From CAZFQG01 sp964520785 (lineage in GTDB: Bacteria; Planctomycetota; Planctomycetia; Pirellulales; Thermoguttaceae), in NCBI GenBank assembly GCA_964520785.1, contig CAZFQG010000031.1, positions 1 to 40,531 of the forward strand: a stretch of DNA of 40,531 nt. Reading direction: 5' to 3'. Below are positions 16,773-23,344 of this stretch, piece after piece. Each line of letters starts with the position of its first letter. Positions within the stretch are counted from its first letter, which is position 1. The notes beneath the pieces were generated by a model that was not told where the DNA came from, did not search any database, and saw only the letters and a program-made list of their open reading frames with translations. A program made the translations under genes and the position numbers.

Positions 16773-18206
16773 CTACTCCCCTTCGAACGCCTCTTCCCCA
16801 TAGAGCGGCATGTAGCGGTAGGAGACTTCGAGGATCATGACCGCCAGCGACGTGCAGTAGAGCCGGCCGCCTTGCGCGGCGTGGGGGTCGGGAAGAAACC
16901 AACTGCCGTTGTCCATGCCGTGGTCGGTCTGGGTGCGGACGAGGTGTTCGCGGAGGCCCCGGTTCCACGTCTTCCGTTCCGGGCCGCCCCAGTGGTGGAG
17001 GACTTGCGCGGCGTAGTAGTCGTAGTAGAGATTGTTTTCGGACCAGCCCCATTTCGTTAGATAGCCGACGCCCCGTCCAAGACCGGGTTCGGTTCGCGGC
17101 CAGCCGGTGTACATCCGGCAGAGGAGGCCGATTGCCGTAGTGGTGTTTCGTGGCTGGGGTGTCATGTAGCCGTACAGTGCGCCGTATTCGGATTGGACCG
17201 AGTCGAGGAACCGGTGGACGCCGCCGATGGTCGGCGTGGGGACGTTCAGCCGCGCCATTTGCCCGCTCTTCAGCGCCATCAATTGCCACCCGGTGACGGT
17301 CGTGTCTCCCGGCTCGCCCGGCGTGTACCGCCAGCCGCCGTCCTTGGCCTGGGCGAAGGCGATGTACTCGATGGACCGCTGGGCCAGGGCCTTCAAGGTC
17401 GGGTCGCCGGTCATGGCGTAGGCCTCGCACAGGGCAATGGTCGCCAGACCTTGACCGTACATCGTACCGTCCTGAAGATTCGCCCCATTGGGTGTCAGAA
17501 TAGCCTTCTTCTGCAAGAAGTACAGCCCCTTGCCGACGACGTCCGTGTAGGGGCCCTCCCGATGCGTATACCCGGCGCCCAGAAACGGCAGAAGCGCCAT
17601 CGCCGTCGCGGCGGTGCGGCTCTCTTCGGTACCCGGATTGGCGGATCGCGAATCGAGCTTGAACGACCACCCGCCGTCTTTCTGCTGTTTGCTCATGATC
17701 CAACGGAGGCCCCGTTCCACGGCGTTCTCACCCGCTTGCGAAGCCTCGCCGCTGCCGACCATCGCCCGGCGTGTCCCGGCGTTGCGACCGGTCAATGCCG
17801 CGCGGACGTCGGCGTCACTCGCGCGGAGCAAATCGGGGACCGCCGAAACGTCTGGTGCAAACGCCGATTCGCGCTGCGTCGCCGCCGCGGAAGTGACTTC
17901 CGAAGGTGCGGGAACTTCCGGTTTTTCCACCCGCATGTCGACCCGCGGATCCGTCTCGCCGAACCGCGTCGGTTGCGTCTCGATCCGCGACGTCTGCTCG
18001 TCAATGAGCCGTTCAAGCGGGTTCTGTTCCGAGAAGGTCACCGTCAAGCGTCCCGAAGGATCCCCCCCGGTTGAGAGTACAAACGACGCGAGGAGAACCA
18101 ACGCGACGGCGTGGAAGACGAAACTGACGACAAACCCTCTCCAATGGCGGTTCGCACGCGGCCGTTCGAGTGGATTTTCGTCGTTCAGGATCAGAATCGG
18201 GGGCAC
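16773..18206 (-). CDS. membrane-anchored prenyltransferase/squalene-cyclase-fold protein
   Basis: With a GTG start at 18206 the protein has 477 residues. Residues 25-50 form one transmembrane helix (GFVVSFVFHAVALVLLASFV), followed by a Pro/Glu-rich linker and, from about 165, a toroid of alpha-alpha hairpins with repeated QxxDGGW motifs: LRWIMSKQQKDGGWSF, EYIAFAQAKDGGWRYTPG, TVTGWQLMALKSG, then YYDYYAAQVLHHWGG and YCTSLAVMILEVSYRYMPL. This is the squalene-hopene cyclase/prenyltransferase repeat fold (QW motifs), but I see no DxDD protonation motif, so terpene cyclisation is unlikely. Similar planctomycete proteins are of unknown function and may be periplasmic scaffolds. No ATG is available near the front; the start is uncertain, with no clear ribosome site. 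Confidence 0.75.
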   Translation of the reverse strand: MPPILILNDENPLERPRANRHWRGFVVSFVFHAVALVLLASFVLSTGGDPSGRLTVTFSEQNPLERLIDEQTSRIETQPTRFGETDPRVDMRVEKPEVPAPSEVTSAAATQRESAFAPDVSAVPDLLRASDADVRAALTGRNAGTRRAMVGSGEASQAGENAVERGLRWIMSKQQKDGGWSFKLDSRSANPGTEESRTAATAMALLPFLGAGYTHREGPYTDVVGKGLYFLQKKAILTPNGANLQDGTMYGQGLATIALCEAYAMTGDPTLKALAQRSIEYIAFAQAKDGGWRYTPGEPGDTTVTGWQLMALKSGQMARLNVPTPTIGGVHRFLDSVQSEYGALYGYMTPQPRNTTTAIGLLCRMYTGWPRTEPGLGRGVGYLTKWGWSENNLYYDYYAAQVLHHWGGPERKTWNRGLREHLVRTQTDHGMDNGSWFLPDPHAAQGGRLYCTSLAVMILEVSYRYMPLYGEEAFEGE

Positions 18207-18434
18207 GAAATTACAGGGGAAGCGGCTTCGGACTGATTGTCGCGACTTATGAAAGGGAGAACTCAGGTAAAAAGCACAAAATGGAAATAGAATTGCGTAT
18301 CCACTTAAACTATACGCGGCCCGGGGCCCGAAAAACGCTCGGCCCAGGGGATATTCGACGCGTGGGTACGGCGTCAGGTTCAATTGTACCTCTGTTGTCT
18401 GGTCTATCCGGAGCGGAAAACCGGCGCCCCAAAC

Positions 18435-18478
18435 GGGTGGCACGCCCCAGAGCCTCCGGCGCTGGGCGTGGCGGAAGG
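18435..18478. repeat. dispersed hairpin repeat, copy 1
   Basis: The core CACGCCCCAG (18441-18450) pairs with CTGGGCGTG (18462-18470) around a loop containing AGCCTCCGGCG. A second copy, also about 45 bases with the same loop, lies at 39887-39930. Two copies 21 kb apart in gene-free gaps suggest a REP-like family. Confidence 0.7.
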
Positions 18479-18530
18479 CCGCATCGTTCTACAACCACGC
18501 CCTTCATGCCTCACGGACGTAACACCCATT

Positions 18531-18551
18531 CCGCGTCTCGGAGAGACGCGG
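18531..18551. repeat. 9-bp perfect hairpin
   Basis: CCGCGTCTC (18531-18539), loop GGA, GAGACGCGG (18543-18551), with no T-run. It lies 60 bases after a dispersed hairpin repeat in the gap 18207-18869. That gap otherwise holds only the promoter at 18764-18792. Confidence 0.7.
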
Positions 18552-18763
18552 CCACGTAGTCGCGTGTCCACGAGACTCGTATTCCGCCGTAGGATGGATT
18601 CATCGCACCGCTAGCGTCTCATCGCCGCGAACCCACGGTAACCCCCCTTCCGAGTGACTCGTGGCTAGCTGAATACGTTTATGTCGCGAGCAAACCCCTC
18701 TTTGGAGGCATTTGCCGGCAGAATTTTTCAGTTTTTGTGGGGGGGGTCGGGGCACCCAAAGGG

Positions 18764-18792
18764 TTGACGGGACCGGTTGTAGGGATCATAAT
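18764..18792 (+). promoter_or_regulatory. promoter for the FGE/PEP-CTERM gene
   Basis: TTGACG (18764-18769), 17 bases, CATAAT (18787-18792), about 70 bases before the start codon at 18870. Both hexamers match five of six consensus bases. Confidence 0.6.
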
Positions 18793-18869
18793 AGCGGTTC
18801 GCGAGTACAGCGTTTCCGTACCGTCTGTTGGAGGGTGCTTCCCTTTAATCCCTTTCCTTTTGGAGCAAC

Positions 18870-19898
18870 ATGATGACTTGGTGCAGATTGAATCGGGTGT
18901 TCTTCTTTGCGGTCGCGACGGTCCTCGCCGCGACGGGCGCGTATGCGATTACCATTGACACCGTCCCCGTGGGCAACCCGGGGAACGTAGGGGAATTGTC
19001 GGGTGCCGGCGCCGGAGGTTACGGCCCCGACGCCATCGTGGGCGCGGTGGCCTACGAGTACAACATCGGGACGTACGAGGTGACCAACGCCCAGTACGTG
19101 GAGTTCCTCAACGCCGCGGCGAAGACCGATCCGTACGGCCTGTACAACACGAATATGGCTGGCATCTACGGAGGTATTTCGCGCAGCGGCTCGGGTACGG
19201 ATGTCGACCCCTATGTCTACATGGCCAAGGGCAACGACTCCAACTGGGCGAACCGGCCGGTGAACTATGTTTCCTGGTACGACGCGGCCCGGTTCAGCAA
19301 CTGGCTGACGACCGGCGACACGGAGACGGGGATATACACGTTCACGAGCGGTTCGCTCACCAGTATTCTGGACCACGAGACGGCCGCGCAAACTCTCGGC
19401 AAAACGGCGTGGTTCATTCCGACGGAGGACGAATGGTATAAGGCGGCGTATCACAAGAACGACGGCGCGACCGGGAACTACTTCGACTATCCCACCAGCA
19501 GCGACGCCGTTCCGAACAACGACCTGATCAATCCCGACCCAGGCAACAACGCGAATTTCTACGATGGCACTTACACTTACACCATCGGCAGCCCGTACTA
19601 CACGACGGAAGTGGGCGAGTTCGAGAACTCGGAAAGCCCCTACGGGACGTTCGATCAGGGCGGCAACCTGTATGAGTGGAATTAAACCGCCATCGGTTCG
19701 TCGCGTGGTTTGCGGGGCGGCTATTGGGGCGGCTACTCCAGCGGCTTGGAGGCGTCCGGCCGCGGCAGCTACAGCCCGACGCGCGAGTACTACGGCGTCG
19801 GCTTCCGCGTCGCAAGCATTCCCGAGCCCGGCTGCCTTGGGTTGTTGGCGGGAATCGCCTTGACGACGTTGCTGAGGCGTGGACGTAGGCACGCTTAA
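18870..19898 (+). pseudogene. FGE-sulfatase-fold exported protein with PEP-CTERM tail, interrupted by an in-frame TAA
   Basis: ATG 18870 is preceded by TTTTGGAG with good spacing. A signal peptide (about 1-26, ending GAYA) leads into a formylglycine-generating-enzyme-like fold: YEYNIGTYEVTNAQYVEFLN, RPVNYVSWYDAARFSNWL, TAWFIPTEDEWYKAAYH, SPYGTFDQGGNLYEWN. A TAA at 19683-19685 then stops the frame, but the same frame carries on perfectly: LRGGYWGGYSSGLEASGRG, YYGVGFRVASIPEPG, a hydrophobic helix and RRGRRHA, a textbook PEP-CTERM sorting tail, ending at TAA 19896-19898. Family members have WNE at the stop, so GAA to TAA is the simplest explanation. The full protein would be 342 residues. I see no paired catalytic cysteines, so it is an FGE-fold adhesin-like protein rather than an active enzyme. 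Confidence 0.8.
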
Positions 19899-19933
19899 CC
19901 TTTATACTTTTTTCCTTTTATCCTTTTCCTTTA

Positions 19934-19970
19934 GCGCCCGAGCGCAGCGAGGGCGTGGGCGGTATTTTTT
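19934..19970 (+). terminator. weak terminator-like hairpin after the FGE gene
   Basis: CGCCC (19935-19939) pairs with GGGCG (19951-19955) around an 11-base loop; a T-run follows at about 19964-19970. The stem is short and the T-run is nine bases away. Confidence 0.3.
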
Positions 19971-19981
19971 GAAACCGAGCA

Positions 19982-20113
19982 TTGAAGAATCGTCCGGATG
20001 AACGGACAGACGCCCCGGTCGTTCTGGTAAAATGGTACGACTGGGTAAAATGGATATTGGAGCGAGTGGACAGCTTCCCGAAGAACCAGCGATTCATTTT
20101 CGGCCAGCGGCTG
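19982..20113 (+). pseudogene. N-terminal fragment of an Avd-like four-helix-bundle protein
   Basis: The frame from about 19982 reads RPDERTDAPVVLVKWYDWVK, WILERVDSFPKNQRFIFGQR, LADRSIRVLE. This matches the first two helices of Avd, the accessory protein of diversity-generating retroelements, and the related 23S-rRNA-intervening-sequence four-helix-bundle family (hallmark KWYDxxKWLL and FPKxQRFxxGQRL). After about 44 residues the similarity ends at VLE and the frame continues with unrecognisable text to 20377, overlapping hicB. Helices 3 and 4 are missing and I find no reverse transcriptase. It is therefore a relic. The adjacent FGE-fold gene is the kind of target such retroelements diversify, which may be coincidence. 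Confidence 0.5.
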
Positions 20114-20256
20114 GCGGACCGTTCGATTCGCGTGTTGGAGCCGATGGGCGACATGGGAGGCTGCAAGCTGCCGTGGCGCACGATTGGCGGCCCCCTCATG
20201 CTGGCGATTGTCAACTCGATGCGAGTGAGTTACAATAACTACACGGAGACACTTTC

Positions 20257-20457
20257 ATGCAAATCGAACTCGAACGCGAAGAAGATGGTCGCTGGATTGC
20301 CGAGGTCAACGACCTGCCGGGCGTCTTGGCGTATGGGCAGTCGCGCGAAGAAGCGATCGCCAGAGCGAAGGCACTAGCGCTTCGCGTGATGGCTGATCGC
20401 CTCGATCACGGCGAAGAGATCCCCGAGTTGCGCGAAGTGTTTGCGATTCCCACATGA
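20257..20457 (+). CDS. hicB: HicB-family antitoxin
   Basis: A 66-residue protein of the HicB family: a partial RNase-H-like fold (IELEREEDGRWIAEVNDLPG, VLAYGQSREEAIARAKALAL) with a short C-terminus and no HTH or ribbon-helix-helix. It should bind and neutralise the HicA mRNA interferase encoded next. The ATG at 20257 follows GGAG at a nine-base spacing. The stop codon overlaps the hicA start (ATGA at 20454-20457), so the pair is translationally coupled, antitoxin first. Confidence 0.85.
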   Translation: MQIELEREEDGRWIAEVNDLPGVLAYGQSREEAIARAKALALRVMADRLDHGEEIPELREVFAIPT

Positions 20458-20669
20458 GCCAATGGCCTTCAACGAAAGCTGGGCTAGTGCGGGCCGCACT
20501 TCTGCGAATCGGCTGGTCGGTCAAGCGGCAATCGGGCGGCTCCCACCAAGTCCTCACACGTCCAGATTGGCCCGACTTCGTTTTCGCTTTTCACGATCGC
20601 GATGAGATCGGACCACGCATGCTCGCCCGCATCGCACGAAGAACCGGGCTGACGCCGGACGACTTGTGA
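20454..20669 (+). CDS. hicA: HicA-family mRNA interferase toxin
   Basis: A 71-residue protein with the HicA double-stranded-RNA-binding-like fold: VRAALLRIGWSVKRQSGGSHQVLTR in two parts, with the catalytic histidine in GGSHQVL, then FAFHDRDEIGPRMLARIARR and the TGLTPDDL end. HicA toxins bind and cleave mRNA to slow growth until HicB neutralises them. The length is normal and the active-site His is present, so the pair may be functional. It overlaps hicB by four bases. It lies in a scarred segment beside an Avd-like remnant, consistent with acquisition as an accessory module. Confidence 0.85.
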   Translation: MSQWPSTKAGLVRAALLRIGWSVKRQSGGSHQVLTRPDWPDFVFAFHDRDEIGPRMLARIARRTGLTPDDL

Positions 20670-21150
20670 GCCGCGCGCGGCGCCGACCACCATGTCAGCC
20701 TCACGACGCTGCTTCCGGGGTGGAGGGTTTGGCGGGCGTTGACCAGCATGTCGTAGTCGGCGTGGGAAGGCAACCTGATTTGTCCAGATGTCGCGGGGTC
20801 AGACTAAACGCCGCGCGAACCGTGCCAGGCTCGGGAACTACCCGGCCGTCCCGCGTGCGCGCCTGCCGGCGTGCAGGCAAAGAAGAAGGCCGGGCCGCGG
20901 CGAGTATCGCAGTCGAAAGGCGCGGCCAGGCCGGTTATTCAATGGGGCGTGAGCCTCGCCGTGGATCCGTCCAGAGAGGGGTTCGGCGCGGCGACTCACG
21001 AACGCCCCAGGAATGCCACCCCGGCACGACCCATGCTTTCGAGGGGTTGTCACGCTCCTGGTCCGGCCTACATGTTTTCAAACGGTCGGGCCGATGGCAT
21101 AATGGGGCTTCGTGAGAGGTGCCCGGCTTGAGGATGCGCCGGGGGTTTTG

Positions 21151-21207
21151 CACTGGCTGGCAAGCAGCCAGTGGCACCCGAGGCTGGCAAGCAGCCAGTG
21201 GCACCCG
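21151..21207. repeat. tandem 26-bp hairpin-forming repeat upstream of araB
   Basis: Two identical 26-base units (21155-21180 and 21182-21207) start with GGCTGGCAAGCAGCCAG and end with TGGCACCCG. The first forms a perfect 9-bp hairpin, CACTGGCTG (21151-21159) with CAGCCAGTG (21165-21173). A third partial tail TGGCACCCGGCG follows near 21230. The rest of the gap 20670-21282 shows no convincing gene. Confidence 0.8.
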
Positions 21208-21282
21208 GCGATCCGGCCAACGAAAATGGCACCCGGCGGGGGATTTGGGTTTCTGGTTTTTTGACTGCAAGGAGCACGATTC

Positions 21283-22974
21283 ATGGCGAAACAAGGCCAA
21301 CGGCGGTTTTCTATCGGTGTCGATTATGGAACGAACAGCGTTCGGGCGCTCATTGTCGACGTGAGCGACGGTTCGGAAATCGCATCCGCCGTTTACGACT
21401 ACCCCAGCGGCGAACACGGGATTCTACTCGACCCCAAGGATCCGAATCTGGCCCGGCAGAACCCGGCCGACTACATCGAGGGATTCTACCGGTCGGTCCG
21501 CGGCGCGGTTCGAGCCGCGAAGAACGTGGACGGCTTCGCTCCCGAGAATGTCGTCGGACTGGGAGTGGACGCGACCGGTTCCACGCCGATTCCGGTCGAC
21601 CGCGACGGCACGGCGTTGGCAATGCACAAGCAGTTCCAGAACAACCTTGCCGCGCAGGCCTGGCTGTGGAAGGACCACACCTCGCACGCCGAAGCGGCGG
21701 AAATCACCGAGAAGGCACGACGCAGCAAGACCGACTACCTGGCCAAGTGCGGCGGCATTTACTCCTCGGAATGGTACTGGTCCAAAATCCTCCACTGCAA
21801 ACGGACCGCGCCGAAGGTCTTTGATGCGGCCTACGGGTGGGTCGAGCAGGCCGATTTCATCACGGGCTTCCTCACCGGCAATACCGACCCCGATACGATG
21901 CCCCGCGGTATTTGCGCCGCCGGACACAAATGCCTTTACCACGACGATTGGGGCGGGCTGCCGAGCAAGGCGTTCCTCCGCGGGCTCGACCCGGCGTTGG
22001 CGGAGTTGCGTGACCGGTTCGCCGCGCCGGCGATGGCGGCCGATCAATCCGCGGGCGGCCTTACCCCGGAGATTGCAAAGAAAGTCGGCCTGCCGGCCGG
22101 AATTCCGGTCGCCATGGGAGCGATCGACGCACATCTAGGCGCCGTCGGTGCCGGCATCAAGCCGGGCACGCTCGTCAAAATCATCGGCACCAGCACCTGC
22201 GATATGCTGGTCGTTCCGTTTGAAGAGGAACTGGCGGACATCCAGGGCGTTTGCGGCATCGTGCCGGGGTCGATCGTTCCGGGGATGCACGGGATCGAGG
22301 CGGGCCAGTCGGCCGTCGGCGATATCTTCAATTGGTGTACGAAACATCTGACTCCCAAGGCCTACGACAAAGGGGACGCCCACGCCAACCTGACGGAAGC
22401 CGCGGCCGCCCTCAAGCCGGGCGAAAGCGGGCTGCTCGCCCTCGACTGGAACAACGGCAATCGCAACGTTCTCGTCGACCCGCTGTTGACCGGTCTGCTC
22501 GTCGGGCAGACGCTCCACACGACCGCCCCGGAAATCTACCGGGCCCTCGTCGAGGCGACCGCCTTCGGCGCGCTGACGATCATCAACCGGATCGAGGAAT
22601 ACGGTGTGAAGGTGAAAGAGGTCCTCAACTGCGGCGGGATCGCCGAGAAGAACCCGTTCGTGATGCAGATCTACGCGGACGTCTGCAACCGGCCCATGAA
22701 GATCAGCCGCTCGCCGCAGACGTGTGCGCTCGGCGCGGCGATCTTCGGCGCCGTTGTCGGCAAGGTCTACAAGAACACTCAGGCCGCACAATGCAAAATG
22801 ACGGGCGTCAAGGACACGGTCTACCGGCCCAACAAGGCCGCCGCCAAGGTCTACGCCGAGCTATATAAGCAATATATGGTCCTCCACGACGCCTTCGGCA
22901 CGCCGAATACGCCGGCCGGGTTGGATCGTGTGATGAAGGAGTTGATCGCGATTCGCGATAGGGCGCGGGCGTAG
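21283..22974 (+). CDS. araB: ribulokinase
   Basis: FGGY-family kinase of 563 residues, the usual length for AraB, which phosphorylates L-ribulose (and related ribitol/ribulose sugars) with ATP. The N-terminal phosphate loop reads IGVDYGTNSVRALIVDV, longer than in xylulokinase, and is followed by VVGLGVDATGSTPIPVDRDG and the ribulokinase-type WLWKDHTSHAEAAEI. The C-terminal half carries GIPVAMGAIDAHLGAVGAGI, KIIGTSTCDMLV, LDWNNGNRNVLVDPLLTGLL and VLNCGGIAEKNPFVMQIYADV. AAGGAG lies eight bases before ATG 21283. No araA or araD is adjacent. It opens the glycosidase region, suggesting that arabinose released outside is phosphorylated by this enzyme after isomerisation. Confidence 0.93.
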   Translation: MAKQGQRRFSIGVDYGTNSVRALIVDVSDGSEIASAVYDYPSGEHGILLDPKDPNLARQNPADYIEGFYRSVRGAVRAAKNVDGFAPENVVGLGVDATGSTPIPVDRDGTALAMHKQFQNNLAAQAWLWKDHTSHAEAAEITEKARRSKTDYLAKCGGIYSSEWYWSKILHCKRTAPKVFDAAYGWVEQADFITGFLTGNTDPDTMPRGICAAGHKCLYHDDWGGLPSKAFLRGLDPALAELRDRFAAPAMAADQSAGGLTPEIAKKVGLPAGIPVAMGAIDAHLGAVGAGIKPGTLVKIIGTSTCDMLVVPFEEELADIQGVCGIVPGSIVPGMHGIEAGQSAVGDIFNWCTKHLTPKAYDKGDAHANLTEAAAALKPGESGLLALDWNNGNRNVLVDPLLTGLLVGQTLHTTAPEIYRALVEATAFGALTIINRIEEYGVKVKEVLNCGGIAEKNPFVMQIYADVCNRPMKISRSPQTCALGAAIFGAVVGKVYKNTQAAQCKMTGVKDTVYRPNKAAAKVYAELYKQYMVLHDAFGTPNTPAGLDRVMKELIAIRDRARA

Positions 22975-23070
22975 ACGGCGAAGGGAACCACGAATGGACG
23001 CGAATGAACATGAAAGGGTCCTTCGGGCGCGACTCGAAACGTGACTATCCCCAACAGGCGGACCGCCCCC

Positions 23071-23262
23071 ATGTCGATTAAACGATTCGTTTACTGGCAA
23101 GACGAAGACAAATGGATCGGTTATTGGGAGGAATCCCCGGATTACTGGACCCAGGGAGACTCTTTCGAAGACTTGAAAGAGCACCTCATCGACCTGCATG
23201 GAGACCTTCACAACGGAGAAATCCCTTGTGTTCGGCGGATCGGCGAGATGGAGATATCCTGA
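23071..23262 (+). CDS. orphan HicB-like small protein
   Basis: A 63-residue protein starting at ATG 23071: KRFVYWQDEDKWIGYWEESP, DYWTQGDSFEDLKEHLIDLH, GEIPCVRRIGEMEIS. This is the HicB-type antitoxin pattern (YWQDxDxWxGYxEExPDYWTQG) normally followed by a HicA toxin; none follows here, since the next gene is a glycosidase. Upstream in-frame GTG 23041 would add ten poorly supported residues. It may be a leftover antitoxin that could still neutralise a HicA elsewhere. It lies 96 bases after araB. Confidence 0.75.
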   Translation: MSIKRFVYWQDEDKWIGYWEESPDYWTQGDSFEDLKEHLIDLHGDLHNGEIPCVRRIGEMEIS

Positions 23263-23344
23263 GCGACGTTCGCCCCACCTCACCACGCGGAACCTAACCG
23301 GTACACGAAATCAACCACACCAAGTCCCTCACCAAGGCTCCCCC

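Noticed and set aside
16454..16801. Small minus-strand gene upstream of the sugar isomerase
   Set aside because: Composition is unlike a protein and the region contains the isomerase promoter; a GGAGGGAAGG near 16640 is not enough.
18870..20260. Intact diversity-generating retroelement
   Set aside because: No reverse transcriptase, no template/variable repeat pair, and the Avd-like protein is only half present.
20591..20773. Small minus-strand protein (PSHADYDMLVNARQ...)
   Set aside because: It overlaps hicA, has no ribosome site and matches nothing I recognise.
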